From: Acidobacteriota bacterium
GTDB taxonomy: Bacteria; Acidobacteriota; Terriglobia; Acidiferrales; UBA7541
Direction of reading: 5' to 3'
Length of the DNA: 35,972 nucleotides
Assembly: GCA_003225295.1 (NCBI GenBank)
Contig: QHYZ01000096.1
Location: 1 to 35,972 of the forward strand
The notes below the pieces were generated by a model. It ran no database searches. It was given only the letters and a program-made list of their open reading frames with translations, and was not told where the DNA came from. A program made the translations under genes and the position numbers. This document shows, in pieces, positions 1 to 9,162 of this stretch. Within the stretch, counting starts at the first letter, position 1, and each line of letters starts with the position of its first letter.

Positions 1-164
1 TCAAGCCGGAAGATGCCTGGGATCTGGTGCACTACCTGCGCACGCTGCAGGTGACTACCAAGAGTGCAGAGCTCGCCCTTTGGATGACTTCCAAAGAAGG
101 CGCTGAAATCGTTAAGGCCCAGAAAATCACCGGCACATCCACGGGTGCCGGTATCAAACAATAA
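1..164 (+). CDS. Cytochrome c family protein, C-terminal fragment
   Basis: Only the last 53 or so codons are in the window; the reading frame enters from the left edge (first full codon at position 3) and stops at TAA 162-164. The residues near the edge, PEDAWDLVHYLRTLQ, match the C-terminal helix of class I cytochrome c domains, where a PEDxWxLVxYxRxL pattern packs against the haem. The CXXCH haem site must lie upstream and is not visible. A tail of about 37 residues follows the helix, longer than in a minimal cytochrome c. The likely role is periplasmic electron transfer; the partner cannot be told from here. Confidence is moderate because only the end is seen. Confidence 0.6.
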   Translation, partial: KPEDAWDLVHYLRTLQVTTKSAELALWMTSKEGAEIVKAQKITGTSTGAGIKQ

Positions 165-416
165 TTTGGAAAAGTAAGGATACGGTAGGCTTATCAGCAT
201 GCCGCAGGGGCCGGCTACCAAGTCAAGTTTCGCAAGCGAAGGAGCTCACACTTTTCCATTTCCGTCGCCGGCAGCGAGAGCCGACGACGACAAGGAAACC
301 GAACCGGCCACGAAGCCGGAAACAGTGGATACAGACAAGGGACACCTACATCGCGCCGGTCTCTCTTCTACTGACAGCGTCGCGCCCTTAGTCCTTTACT
401 CTGGCACCTGAGGAGC

Positions 417-1271
417 CTAGACTGCGCGCTGGGCCGCAGCTTTCCCAAGAAAGTTCACCAGCTCAGCGTTCACTTCGTCCGCGTGTGTCCAGGTTATGCA
501 GTGCGGTCCGTCCCTCACCACCGATAGGCGCGCTTTCTTGATCTGCTTTGCGGTCCGCATCCCCGAAGCAGTAATCGGCAGGATCCTGTCTGCGTCCCCA
601 TGAATGATCAGCGCCGGTGCATCAATTTTGCTCAGGTCCTTTCGGAAGTCTTCATGCCAAGTTGGCACGCAAGCGAGACTGGCGCTAGCTGAAGCGCCGG
701 CCGCTAGGTTCCAGCTTGCCTGCACCGCCTGTTCGCTGACCCGCTTGTTGAGGAGGAGGTCAGTGTTGTAGAAATTCTTGAAAAACTCCGTGAAGAACGC
801 GTAACGATCGGCGGCGACGGCTTTCTGTATCCCCTCGAAGACACTGCCGTCGAGTCCCTCCGGATTGTCTGGCGTCTTCAGTAGAAACGGCGGAACTCCG
901 GAAATGATGACCGCCTTGCTCACGCCCTTTGAACCGTATTTCCCCAGGTAGCGCGCCACTTCGCCGCCACCCATGGAGAAACCAACCAGCGCAACTTCAC
1001 GTAATTCGAGATGTGTTATCAGTTTGCGCAGGTCCTCGGCGAAGATGTCGTAGTTGTAGCCCGTGGTTGGCTGGCTGGATTTCCCGAACCCTCGGCGGTC
1101 ATAGGTGATGACGCGGTGTCCTGCGTTCAAAAGAGCCGGCACCTGTTTCTCCCACGAGGCTCCGCTCAGCGGATATCCGTGAATCAAGACAACCGGCTGA
1201 CCAGAGCCGTGATCCTCATAGTAGAGATCGATTTTGCTGGAATTTTCCTTGCCGACAGTAACGTAGGGCAT
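417..1271 (-). CDS. Alpha/beta hydrolase, cofactor-free haloperoxidase (chloroperoxidase) type
   Basis: A 284-residue alpha/beta hydrolase. The nucleophile is Ser99 in GFSMGG, the acid is Asp228 in HGDADRILP and the base is His257 in GPHCITWTH. These positions almost coincide with the Ser98/Asp228/His257 triad of Streptomyces non-haem chloroperoxidases. The oxyanion-hole segment HGYPLSGASWE is at 31-41, and YDRRGFGKSSQP at 57-68 is characteristic of the subfamily. Such enzymes hydrolyse esters and can form peracids from organic acids and peroxide; the natural substrate is generally unknown. There is no signal peptide, so it is probably cytosolic. The ATG is preceded by a clear AAAGGAG ribosome site. 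It stands alone, with non-coding sequence on both sides. Confidence 0.88.
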   Translation of the reverse strand: MPYVTVGKENSSKIDLYYEDHGSGQPVVLIHGYPLSGASWEKQVPALLNAGHRVITYDRRGFGKSSQPTTGYNYDIFAEDLRKLITHLELREVALVGFSMGGGEVARYLGKYGSKGVSKAVIISGVPPFLLKTPDNPEGLDGSVFEGIQKAVAADRYAFFTEFFKNFYNTDLLLNKRVSEQAVQASWNLAAGASASASLACVPTWHEDFRKDLSKIDAPALIIHGDADRILPITASGMRTAKQIKKARLSVVRDGPHCITWTHADEVNAELVNFLGKAAAQRAV

Positions 1272-1857
1272 TGAACTTCTCCTTTCTCTTTCGTTTCAGG
1301 TTGATAGTGTTTTGGTGTTGATAGTTATTTGACTGAGTGTCGCAGCATCGAGGGCGGCGCGGATGGTGGCGACACTTTCGGCGCGGTCCGCCACCGAGCC
1401 CGATGCTCGAAACCGTTGGGCCGTATTTCCCGAGAGCGCACTTTGTAACAGCGCGTTTCACAGTGACCTTTTGGTGCAAGTGCGCTGAGGCATTGGTCCT
1501 TTGCAAAATCGCTGATTCACTGAACCGGATCGAGAGTTTATACCACGGACACAGGTGGCTCGTGCAGCGTTCCGACTTGGCTTTGTACGACAATTCCGCT
1601 AAGGCAGGTCTCCAACTCTGAAACTATCCGGCGTTTGCCCTCGTGCTCGAAATCGTCGTCCCCTTCAGGGGGATGGACTCCTACGATTTCCACTTCAAAC
1701 TTTGTTTGTTGCTTGCCTCTCCGCAGTTGGGTTGCTATGAGAAGGTCGATTCAGGCGGGCGTGGCGACAAGTCTCTGACCACGATAGGCGCTAGATGCAC
1801 CATCCTCCGGCCATAAAAAAATAGTACCGCAATGTGAAATCTCTAGCACTCGCGCGC
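1272..1857. other. Intergenic region without recognised gene
   Basis: About 590 bases between the divergently read hydrolase and padR genes. Short open frames exist on both strands, but their translations are Arg/Cys-rich, match no family known to me and lack ribosome sites. I see no tRNA, hairpin with a T run or repeat. An A/T-rich stretch around 1816-1823 may belong to the padR promoter region. Confidence 0.4.
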
Positions 1858-1890
1858 GTACTGATATACGGGAGTGACATATATGGGTAC
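1858..1890. promoter_or_regulatory. Imperfect inverted repeat over the padR start, possible PadR operator
   Basis: Two arms, GTACTGATATAC (from 1858) and ACATATATGGGTAC (to 1890), share GTAC and ATATA elements in opposite orientation. They cover the padR ribosome site and start codon. PadR proteins bind imperfect ATAT-containing palindromes in their own promoters, so autorepression is plausible. The match is short and was found by eye. Confidence 0.25.
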
Positions 1891-2224
1891 GACCCTGGAC
1901 CAGGAATGGAAGAAAGGCAGCGCTGAACTACTGATACTCGCCCTGCTCGAGGATCAGCCTCGCCACGGCTACGACATCGGAAAGCTCATCGAACGCCTCT
2001 CTGGCGGCATGCTGCGCTTCCACATCGCCTCGCTGTATCCGTTGCTTTACCGGCTCGAAAATCGCGGCCTGATTCACGGGCGCTGGGTCGAAAAGCCCAA
2101 TCAAAGAAGGCGGCGTTACTACCGTCTGACAACGCAAGGTCAAATAACTCTCGCTCGGCAGCGCCAGAGCTGGCGGGAATTTGTCAGCGCAGTCGGCCGC
2201 ATCACAGGAGAGGAACATGCGTGA
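1883..2224 (+). CDS. PadR family transcriptional regulator
   Basis: A 113-residue winged-helix protein of the short PadR subfamily. Diagnostic stretches are [22 protein letters not shown] near the N-terminus, [14 protein letters not shown] in the recognition region and [11 protein letters not shown] in the wing. PadR proteins are dimeric repressors that often sense small ligands. I place the start at ATG 1883 because GGGAG at 1870-1874 lies 8 nt upstream; an in-frame GTG at 1874 would overlap that site. The stop codon overlaps the ATG of the next gene by 8 nt, so the two are translationally coupled. In acidobacteria this pairing with a large orphan permease is recurrent, and the regulator presumably controls the permease. 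Confidence 0.93.
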   Translation: MGTTLDQEWKKGSAELLILALLEDQPRHGYDIGKLIERLSGGMLRFHIASLYPLLYRLENRGLIHGRWVEKPNQRRRRYYRLTTQGQITLARQRQSWREFVSAVGRITGEEHA

Positions 2225-4949
2225 GTGGAACGACGAGATCAGAAAACAATTGACGGGATTGAATCTTCCGCCCGCCCGGGAAGAGGAAATCATCGAGGAA
2301 CTCTTAAATCATCTCGAGAATTTATATGAAGAATTACTGGCCGGGGGAGCGGCACCGGAAAAGGCCCATCGCGAAGTTCTCGCTAGCCTAAGCCAGAGCG
2401 ATCTCCTGGTGGAATTGCGTGCCACTGAACGCACGGCTGGCCCAGATCCAATCCCCGAGGGGATTGCGAATTCAGGCCATCTCCTCGCGGATCTTTGGCA
2501 GGACCTCCGTTACGCGGCCCGCATGCTGCGCAAGACCCCTGGTTTCACGGCTGTCGCCGCACTCACTCTCGCACTTGGCATCGGCGCGAACACCGCCGTC
2601 TTCACCATCATCAACACTCTCCTCTTCAGTCCGCTTCCAGTAGAAAAGATTTCCGAACTCGCCGCGATCAATGCAACGCAAGCAAAAATGACCCCACAAT
2701 CGGGCGAACTCCAACTCATGTCCTTCCTGAATTTCAAGGATCTCAGAGAAAGAACTCATTCCTTCACCAGCTTGGCTGCTCATTCGAACCCCATGGCGAT
2801 CACCATGACCGATACGGCTGAGCCACGCCGTATTTTCGCGGAAGGCGTAACCGCCAATTACTTCGACACACTAGGCATTCACCCCTCCATGGGCCGGTTC
2901 TTCCTTCCGGCCGAGGACACCACGCCAGGCGCGGCGCCCGTCGCCGTACTCGGCTATGCGGCTTGGCAAGGTCGCTTTGGCGGCGCCCCGGACATTCTTG
3001 GGCGAACGATCAAGCTCAATAGCACCCCTTTCACCATTATCGGTATCGGGCCCAAAGGTTTTAAAGGTGTCTATGCGGTTTTTGGCCCCGATGTGTGGGT
3101 CCCTTCGACGATGGCGGAGCAGATCTTCCCGGCGCAGCAGCGGAATGCATTGAGCGACCGCGCGATCACTCTTTTCACGGGTATTGGCCGGCTGCGGGAG
3201 GGTCTTACGCTTGCCCAGGCTCGGGCCGAGTTGAGCATCGTCGCAGCCTCTCTCGAAAAAGAGTTCCCGGACACCAACCAGGGCCAAGCTGTGGTCCTCC
3301 GGCTCTTGACCGAAGCTGCTTACGGCCCCGAACGGCAGCCGCTGATGTTCGGAAGCACACTGCTGATGGCTATCGTAGGGCTTGTCCTATTAATCGCCTG
3401 TTCCAACGTCGCCAATTTGCTGCTCTCTCGCGCCACCGTGCGCCGGCAGGAGGTAGCCGTTCGCATTGCGCTTGGCGCCGGACGCAGCCGCTTGATTCGT
3501 CAATTGCTGACCGAAAGCGTTTTACTCGGCCTCCTTGGCGGCGTTCTCGGGTTGCTGCTCGGTTATGGAGGATGCCAGTTTCTGTGGTCTTTTCGACCCG
3601 CGGAATTTGCTCAGAACTTGGCTGATCTACGCATCAACGCGAGCGTGTTCGGTTTTGCGTTTGCAGTGTCCGCCGTGACCGGACTGCTATTCGGCATCGT
3701 GCCTGCTCTGCGGACTTCGCGCACGTCTGTCTCCGAAGTGCTCAAGGAAGAAACACGCGCCATGGGCCGGAGCCGCAACCGTATCAGCTTGGCGAACACA
3801 CTTCTCACCGGGCAGGTCGCGATTTCCCTCGTTTTGCTGGTCGTGGCCGCATTGGTTCTCCGCAGCATCCAGAGCGAATACACCATCGATCCTGGCTTTG
3901 AGACAAATCACTTGGCACTTTTCATGCTCTATCCCGGCCAAGCCGGCTACGATCAGACTAGGACGGAACAGTTTTACAAGCAGTCGCGTGACCGCATCGG
4001 CGGCATACCCGGCATCTCGTCTCTCTCTTGGGCATCGAATCTGCCGCTTTGGGGGCGTAAGGAGACCGGCGTGGTGATCGAGGGGCAAGAGCAGCGCAAG
4101 AAATCGGAAGCCATCTCGGCGGTCGTAAACACCATTGATCTTAACTATTTTTCAACCCTGGGTATCCCGTTTGTTGAGGGCCGGGACTTCACCCAAGACG
4201 ATCGCGACCTTTCGACTCCCATCGCCATCATCAATGACACGATGGCTGCCAAGTATTGGCCGAACCACGACGAGCTTGGCAAACGGCTGCAGTTGCCCAG
4301 GCGCAAGGATTTCCTGCAAATCGTCGGCGTTGTGAAGACCGCCAACTATCAAACTCTTGGCGAAGCTCCCCAGTCGTCTGTCTACATCCCGCTGCGGCAG
4401 AACTACTCCGATGCCATGATTCTGTACGTCCGGACCGAACGTGATCCATCCGCAACCCTTGCTGCCGTCCAAAGCGAAATTCGCACCCTCGACCCAGTGC
4501 TGCCTGTGGACGACATCCGCACGGGAACCAAGGTCATTGATCAGGCGCTGTGGGGAGCGAAAATCGGTGTTGGCCTGCTTGGAGTATTTGGACTGTTGGC
4601 GCTGAGCCTCGCGGCCGTCGGCTTGTACGGCATCATGGCATACTCCGTGAATCAGCGGCGCCGGGAAATAGGGGTGCGCATGGCTTTGGGAGCCAGCGAA
4701 GGAAGCGTCTCGTTGTTAGTCCTTCGGCAAGGAATGACGGTAGTACTCAGCGGCGTGGCACTGGGCGAAGGGTTGGCCGTCTTGGCTGGACGCGCCCTCT
4801 CGCGATTTCTCTATGGCGTTGCCGGCAGCGATTTCCTCAGCCTCGGAGCTGCCTCTCTCCTCCTTCTCGTTGTAGCGTTCCTTGCATGCTATCTGCCGGC
4901 ACGCAGCGCCAGCCGCGTGGATCCCCTCGTGGCACTACACGAGAGCTGA
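2217..4949 (+). CDS. Acidobacterial duplicated orphan permease (ADOP), MacB/FtsX-type ABC permease
   Basis: A 910-residue membrane protein built from two MacB/FtsX-like permease halves. Residues 1-60 form a charged helical prefix domain found in this acidobacterial family. A first membrane anchor follows ([14 protein letters not shown] and the hydrophobic stretch after it), then a MacB-type periplasmic core domain, a three-helix FtsX domain with [20 protein letters not shown], a second periplasmic domain, and a C-terminal FtsX domain with [12 protein letters not shown]. Usual MacB proteins have one such unit fused to an ATPase; here the unit is doubled and no ATPase is adjacent, hence orphan. 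The start is ATG 2217, with GGAGAGG just upstream, overlapping padR. The family's substrate is unknown; export or envelope mechanotransmission is the usual guess. Confidence 0.93.
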   Translation: MREWNDEIRKQLTGLNLPPAREEEIIEELLNHLENLYEELLAGGAAPEKAHREVLASLSQSDLLVELRATERTAGPDPIPEGIANSGHLLADLWQDLRYAARMLRKTPGFTAVAALTLALGIGANTAVFTIINTLLFSPLPVEKISELAAINATQAKMTPQSGELQLMSFLNFKDLRERTHSFTSLAAHSNPMAITMTDTAEPRRIFAEGVTANYFDTLGIHPSMGRFFLPAEDTTPGAAPVAVLGYAAWQGRFGGAPDILGRTIKLNSTPFTIIGIGPKGFKGVYAVFGPDVWVPSTMAEQIFPAQQRNALSDRAITLFTGIGRLREGLTLAQARAELSIVAASLEKEFPDTNQGQAVVLRLLTEAAYGPERQPLMFGSTLLMAIVGLVLLIACSNVANLLLSRATVRRQEVAVRIALGAGRSRLIRQLLTESVLLGLLGGVLGLLLGYGGCQFLWSFRPAEFAQNLADLRINASVFGFAFAVSAVTGLLFGIVPALRTSRTSVSEVLKEETRAMGRSRNRISLANTLLTGQVAISLVLLVVAALVLRSIQSEYTIDPGFETNHLALFMLYPGQAGYDQTRTEQFYKQSRDRIGGIPGISSLSWASNLPLWGRKETGVVIEGQEQRKKSEAISAVVNTIDLNYFSTLGIPFVEGRDFTQDDRDLSTPIAIINDTMAAKYWPNHDELGKRLQLPRRKDFLQIVGVVKTANYQTLGEAPQSSVYIPLRQNYSDAMILYVRTERDPSATLAAVQSEIRTLDPVLPVDDIRTGTKVIDQALWGAKIGVGLLGVFGLLALSLAAVGLYGIMAYSVNQRRREIGVRMALGASEGSVSLLVLRQGMTVVLSGVALGEGLAVLAGRALSRFLYGVAGSDFLSLGAASLLLLVVAFLACYLPARSASRVDPLVALHES

Positions 4950-4997
4950 AAACTCGGTGTTCTTCAGCGTCAAACAAAATCGTCAAGTCAAGCAAGC

Positions 4998-5031
4998 AAC
5001 GCGGGGTAAGGCCAGGTAGCCTTGCCGCGTT
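4998..5031. terminator. Strong stem-loop between convergent genes, probable bidirectional terminator
   Basis: AACGCGG (4998-5004) pairs with CCGCGTT (5025-5031). After a two-base GG bulge, TAAGGC (5007-5012) pairs with GCCTTG (5019-5024), including one T-G wobble. That makes 13 pairs around a six-base loop. It lies 48 bases after the permease stop and 35 bases after the stop of the convergent gene, the expected place for a shared terminator. There is no clear T run on either side, so it may act by blocking or protecting ends rather than as a classical intrinsic terminator. Confidence 0.5.
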
Positions 5032-5066
5032 CGAGATCGTAAGCGAAGTCAATGTGGATGTTCAAA

Positions 5067-6488
5067 TCAGCGATCTGCGAGTTGCAGCGGATTGACTGCC
5101 TGGACTCCCATCAGGTACCAGGAAGTGGCTCCGATGTGAAAGTATGGGAAGTAGTTGAAGCCGAATCCAGTATTCAGAACGCTGGTAGACGCAGTAAGGC
5201 CTTGGCCCACCACCAACGGCTGACCATTTACCGTCTGTCCGCCGCCTAGGCTATTCTGTGCGACCTGCACATGCTCAATAAGGGAGCCAGCAAGACTTAC
5301 ATCCCCATGGAAACTAGGAATGTCATCCTTGGCGGGCAACCGGCGGGATAAAAGTGCTGCGATCAGATGGCCGGTACCTTCTAGCCAAACTGCGTCCGCA
5401 TCCACTGTATTGTCTCCGAGCACGGTGCCAAGCTTGCTCAGGCTGGCGAACGTGACGCCGGAGACGCGCAACCTCAGGCCTCCGTTCGAGCCCCAGCCGT
5501 TGTTGAAAGCAAAGCTTGTATCGGTAGTTGCCAGATTGGTTTTGACCCAATCGATAGACGCCGCAAAATTTTGGTCCTGGAACGCCAGATACGACCAGCT
5601 CTGAACATCCTCGGGACTGTTATTGTAGAAAATGTGGGTAGGATCAGACGTGCCCGTCCAGAAATGGCCTGAAGGGCTGTCGAACATCGCTTCCACGAAT
5701 GCTTTGGCATGTTGCGCGCCGTCTAGCCAAGAGCCGTTGCCAGTCAGCTTGGCCAGCATCGTGAATAGGGCATAAACGTCAATGTTGTGTTCGGTGGATT
5801 TGTTGGTCTGGCCGTTACCGAAATAGTAGCCACCTGGCGGAACATTCACTTTATCGCGGGCAGTGGTCTCGATGAAGCTAGCAGCCCTGACGGCGCCCTC
5901 CAAGTACGCTCTCAAACCGGTACGCGCATAGAGCTGTGCGAGCGCGATTCCGGGCCAGGCCACATCACCAACTGCGCTCCCTTGAAAAAACGGAAGGCCA
6001 CGTGTGACAAAGATTTCGTGGCTGTCCGGTGCGCCCGCAAAGTAGGCCTGGCGGAAGCGTCCATCGGACACGGAATCATTCTGCTGTGCGTAAAGCAAGG
6101 CGTCGCCGATCACCTTGGCGCGCTGGATGTCACTTGTCCGTGCGCGGGCGAGATAAGCGAGAACGAGCAGCGCATTGTCATAAACGAACGCGGTGCTGTA
6201 GAACGTGCCGCCCGCAATCTGATCGCAATAGCTCTGGCATAGACGAACCGTGGTGCCTTGAGCGTACGCATCCATCATCTGGTCAAGAAACAAATAAGCA
6301 TTGTTAATGGAAAGTTCAAGAGACTTATTGTCTGCTGCAAAGTCAGGACCAGAATCCACTCTGGCCGGGGTCCTGCTCGAGGCATGAGCCAAGGTGCCAC
6401 CCGTAACTGAAGCCAGAGCTGAAGCTGCGGCAGTACTGATCCCCATCTGCATCAGCAGGCGCCGCGACAGTTCTTTTTCTGTCACCAT
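5067..6488 (-). CDS. Tat-exported (alpha/alpha)6-barrel protein, glycoside-hydrolase-like, function unknown
   Basis: A 473-residue protein whose N-terminus, with Arg9-Arg10 in LSRRLLMQMG followed by an Ala-rich hydrophobic stretch and AHASS, looks like a twin-arginine signal peptide; it is probably periplasmic or extracellular. The mature part repeats helical hairpins with aromatic/Asp-rich turns (FVYDNALLVLAYL, WPGIALAQLYARTG, EHNIDVYALFTMLAKLTG), as in six-hairpin glycosidase folds. The C-terminus (GATSWYLMGVQAVNPLQL) resembles the end of secreted barrel proteins of this kind. I cannot name a catalytic pair or substrate, so a sugar-active role is inference from fold. The start is ATG with AGAGGAGAA upstream. 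A 6-bp palindrome lies 30-43 bases before the start codon. Confidence 0.72.
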   Translation of the reverse strand: MVTEKELSRRLLMQMGISTAAASALASVTGGTLAHASSRTPARVDSGPDFAADNKSLELSINNAYLFLDQMMDAYAQGTTVRLCQSYCDQIAGGTFYSTAFVYDNALLVLAYLARARTSDIQRAKVIGDALLYAQQNDSVSDGRFRQAYFAGAPDSHEIFVTRGLPFFQGSAVGDVAWPGIALAQLYARTGLRAYLEGAVRAASFIETTARDKVNVPPGGYYFGNGQTNKSTEHNIDVYALFTMLAKLTGNGSWLDGAQHAKAFVEAMFDSPSGHFWTGTSDPTHIFYNNSPEDVQSWSYLAFQDQNFAASIDWVKTNLATTDTSFAFNNGWGSNGGLRLRVSGVTFASLSKLGTVLGDNTVDADAVWLEGTGHLIAALLSRRLPAKDDIPSFHGDVSLAGSLIEHVQVAQNSLGGGQTVNGQPLVVGQGLTASTSVLNTGFGFNYFPYFHIGATSWYLMGVQAVNPLQLADR

Positions 6489-6517
6489 AATTCTCCTCTG
6501 GACTTAGGATTTCTATG

Positions 6518-6531
6518 CATCGAACTCGATG
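6518..6531. promoter_or_regulatory. Perfect 6-bp palindrome upstream of the Tat-exported barrel gene
   Basis: CATCGA-AC-TCGATG is a perfect inverted repeat with a 2-base spacer. It sits about 30 bases upstream of the start codon at 6488, a place fitting an operator close to the promoter. No regulator is encoded next to it, so assignment to a protein is not possible. Confidence 0.25.
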
Positions 6532-7008
6532 ACAAAATTGCCGGGTAGCCTTGAGAGCCCGGTGCATTTGGTTGGGACAGTTAAAGGATGCTACAGGGGG
6601 ACGCCCGAAGAGGTCAATGGAATAACGATATGCTTCCGCCACTCCCTTTACAGCAAAATGAGTCGCTGTACTCAGTATTTGGATGCGAACCGCCAGGCGA
6701 TAACTCCCGGATCGTCGTGAACCGGAAACCATGCCAGCGCCTAGCAGTTACTCTTCTGAGGGTAGCGGTCAGTTGGAAGTCGCATCATCGACGCTGGCCA
6801 GAAACGTCGTAGGAAATAGTGCACCCGTGCAAGTGCCAAAAGCATGGGGCACACCTGGGGAACAAGCAGAGGAAATGGCTTGGTCGGTAAGCGACGCCAA
6901 AACAGGGCTTACGGTGTTCAGCTGTGCCGCTAACAGCCACTCACTCTGTTTGATCACGATTTGCCGGAGCGGGGTTTTCGGGGGTGCGAGTTGCGATAAA
7001 ATAAAACC
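6532..7008. other. Intergenic region without recognised gene
   Basis: About 480 bases between two divergently read genes. Several short open frames occur on both strands, but none has a convincing ribosome site, domain or codon usage like the neighbours. I see no RNA gene or repeat. The end near 6998-7006 is A-rich and lies just before the DUF1801 start. Confidence 0.4.
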
Positions 7009-7389
7009 ATGAGTCCCAAAAAAGCGCGATCTAAAAGCATCACCGAGTACATCCATGCCGCCCCCAAAGAGGCTCAGAAGAAACTGCGTGAAATGTGTGC
7101 GTGTATTCGTACCGCTGCACCCGGGGCCAAGGAAAGCCTGAAGTGGGGGATGCCCGCCTTTTCCTATCGGAGGATACTGGTCACCTTCGCCGCGCACAAA
7201 CATCACATTGGCTTCTATCCCACGCCGCCAGCAGTGAGAGCCTTCGCGAAGGACCTTTCGAAATTTGCCACGGCTAGAGGGTCGATCCAGTTTCCACTCG
7301 AAAAGCCGCTACCTCTACCACTGATCCGCAAGATCACCGCGTTCCGTGTTCGCGAGAGTATCGAGCAAGACAGGAAATGGAAAACGTGA
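7009..7389 (+). CDS. DUF1801 (YdhG-like) family protein
   Basis: A 126-residue small soluble protein with the DUF1801 layout. It opens with a short Lys-rich segment and SITEYIHAAPKEAQKKLREMCACIRTAAPGAKESLKWGMPAFSY in two pieces, where the ESxKWGMPxF element is the family signature. It continues with a beta-rich middle (LVTFAAHKHHIGFYP) and SIQFPLEKPLPLPLIRKITAFRV near the end. The family is widespread in bacteria; its biochemical role is not established, and stress or iron-related roles have been suggested for relatives. The ATG follows an A-rich leader without a strong ribosome site. It appears to be a single-gene unit. Confidence 0.87.
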   Translation: MSPKKARSKSITEYIHAAPKEAQKKLREMCACIRTAAPGAKESLKWGMPAFSYRRILVTFAAHKHHIGFYPTPPAVRAFAKDLSKFATARGSIQFPLEKPLPLPLIRKITAFRVRESIEQDRKWKT

Positions 7390-7560
7390 CGGAGGACCAC
7401 TCCCTACCGTTCACGGGATAACCTCAGCGAGGGAGGCAGACGCGTTTTCAAGCGAACCACTGCGCCTACAATAGGGCGTTTTCTTGCTCACGCGGGTCAA
7501 CGCCATCAGGCATCAATTCATGGAGCTGTTAGAACCCGTTTGCCAAAGGGCATGTAAGCC

Positions 7561-7980
7561 TTACTCTGGCGCCACGTCCTCGACGCGCTCGCTGACTCGA
7601 AACACGTGCCCGTCCGGGTGCCGCACGTGCATCTCGCGGACGTTCCACGGCATGTCGGTCGGCGGGAAAGTGACCTCCAGCTCGGCGGCCAAGCACTGTT
7701 TGTGGACCTCCTCAACGTCGTCCACCCAGACCGACATCCAGGCGCCCTTGTCGGCCGTTTCGTCCCCCTGTGGTCCAAACGTGGAGGCATTCGCTCCCCG
7801 GCCTCGGCTCCCCTGGCCCCCCTGGCAAAGAAAGATCTCGCATTCGCCCGACCCGACCGCCCCGAAAGTCGGAGGCGTTCCCCAGTCCCAGCACTTCCTC
7901 CAGCCCCACTTCTCGAACCACACGAAGCTCTTGGAGATGTCGGATACGTTCAATATCGGCGTTATGTGTTTCGCATTCAT
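7561..7980 (-). CDS. VOC-fold protein (glyoxalase/bleomycin resistance superfamily)
   Basis: A 139-residue vicinal-oxygen-chelate protein. It opens with HITPILNVSDISKSFVWFEK, the first beta-alpha-beta module with a candidate metal-binding His, and ends with VREMHVRHPDGHVFRVSE, which supplies the usual C-terminal Glu ligand. The middle GAWMSVWVDDVEEVHKQC is the second module. VOC members include glyoxalase I, fosfomycin or bleomycin resistance proteins and dioxygenases; the sequence does not decide which. I use ATG 7980 because the homologous part begins there. An in-frame start at 8016 would add 12 residues without family features. Neither has a clear ribosome site. No partner gene is adjacent. 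Confidence 0.85.
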   Translation of the reverse strand: MNAKHITPILNVSDISKSFVWFEKWGWRKCWDWGTPPTFGAVGSGECEIFLCQGGQGSRGRGANASTFGPQGDETADKGAWMSVWVDDVEEVHKQCLAAELEVTFPPTDMPWNVREMHVRHPDGHVFRVSERVEDVAPE

Positions 7981-8205
7981 GCTGCGGAAGGATAACACGG
8001 CCAGGTTCCGCGGCAATCAACCCGTTCGATCCTGCCAGATTAGTTGGCCAACCCGGGACATGGAGCGCGTTGTCGGTTCGGCGTTACGTGCCTAAATCAC
8101 GGAGCCCGGAGATTTTTAATAGTTCATACGCATCCCTCGCGGCGCGGCCACCTGGCGTCCGCGCTGTGATCTCCTAGAATCCCGTTCTGGACTCCTGCTG
8201 TCTCA
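7981..8205. other. Intergenic region, nothing recognised
   Basis: With the hairpin at 8206-8232 and the following 99 bases, this makes a gap of about 350 bases between the VOC gene and the end of the ABC permease gene. Apart from the hairpin I see no gene, repeat or RNA in it. Confidence 0.4.
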
Positions 8206-8232
8206 CCGACTAAGCGGCCAAGTGGCCGTCGG
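8206..8232. terminator. Stem-loop downstream of the sigma/ABC operon, possible terminator
   Basis: CGGCCA (8215-8220) pairs perfectly with TGGCCG (8223-8228). An outer CCGAC (8206-8210) can pair with GTCGG (8228-8232) around a small bulge, the shared G belonging to one or the other. It lies about 100 bases beyond the stop of the last gene of the minus-strand operon. There is no T run, so termination is only a suggestion. Confidence 0.3.
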
Positions 8233-8331
8233 AGTTGTACACGCTACGGCATTTGCTGCGGGTATTGTCGAGGACGAGTGCGTGCGATGAAATCTTCCAC
8301 GCGCCAACGGGAGTTACACGCGTAGGGCGTT

Positions 8332-9162
8332 TTACAGATCTCGCTGCTGAAAAAGATAGATGGCCACGATCAGCGCTACGAGCAAATAGACGACGGCGTA
8401 ACCCAGCATGGCAATGCTCGGCGCGGAAGCATTCGAAAACGGACTAAATTGGAGAGACCGAGTGAAGGAAGACTGCATTTCGAACGAAGCCCGTCGCCAA
8501 ATGGACTCGGTGGGCATGATGAGGCTAGACACAACGCCGACGGTGACAAGACGCGGGCTGTCGGTCATGGCACCGATCTGTTCGATCCAGCCGCCAATGA
8601 AGGCCAGTCCGTGAAGGCCCAGGACAATGACACCGTTGGTGAGTGTGGAAAACCTCGTGCCACATACGAAGGTGACGGTCAAAACCAGCAAGCATTCCAA
8701 GAAGACCAGAAGTGCGCCGCTGAGGGTATGGTGCGGAAGCACACCTCCGATGAAATACCCCACGGCCGTGACGCCGCCGAACATGGCGGCCACATATGCG
8801 GCGACCATGCCGGCGAAACCCATCCACTTACCCAGCAAAATCTGCCAGCGAGAGATTGGCTTTGTAGCGATGGCTTGGATGGTGCCGGAAGCCATCTCAC
8901 CCGAGAGCGTATCCACGGAAGTTAGGATCGTCATGACCACGGCCAGTAGATCGACGGCGTAGAACCCCACTTGCAGCATAGCAGCTTCCAGTTGATAGCG
9001 AATAAAGGGCGGCAAAGAATGGCGCGTGATGTCTTTCAACTGAAAGTGCATCCCGGTGCCGAAAAGCGCAAGAAACGCTGAGCCTGCGAGGACCGCGGTC
9101 CAAAGGATCTTCTTGCGCCCGGCCTCGCGAAAGGTAACGCCTGCCATGATCCAGGCGCCCAT
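8332..9162 (-). CDS. ABC-2 type transporter permease
   Basis: A 276-residue integral membrane protein with about six predicted membrane segments. Its first segment follows TFREAGRKKILWTAVL, the entry sequence typical of ABC-2 permeases of the NatB/NosY type. The stretch SGEMASGTIQAIATKPISRWQILLGKWMGF is the conserved cytoplasmic loop that contacts the ATPase, and FQQRDL closes the protein. The start ATG 9162-9160 overlaps the stop of the ATPase gene as TGATG, with a G-rich ribosome site just upstream, so the two are translated together. With the ATPase it would form a homodimeric exporter; the cargo is unknown. It is the last gene of a four-gene unit headed by a sigma factor. Confidence 0.9.
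   Translation of the reverse strand: MGAWIMAGVTFREAGRKKILWTAVLAGSAFLALFGTGMHFQLKDITRHSLPPFIRYQLEAAMLQVGFYAVDLLAVVMTILTSVDTLSGEMASGTIQAIATKPISRWQILLGKWMGFAGMVAAYVAAMFGGVTAVGYFIGGVLPHHTLSGALLVFLECLLVLTVTFVCGTRFSTLTNGVIVLGLHGLAFIGGWIEQIGAMTDSPRLVTVGVVSSLIMPTESIWRRASFEMQSSFTRSLQFSPFSNASAPSIAMLGYAVVYLLVALIVAIYLFQQRDL

Noticed and set aside
199-411. Plus-strand 70-codon frame after the cytochrome c gene
   Set aside because: No ribosome site, no domain, and low-complexity composition; it probably occurs by chance in GC-rich DNA.
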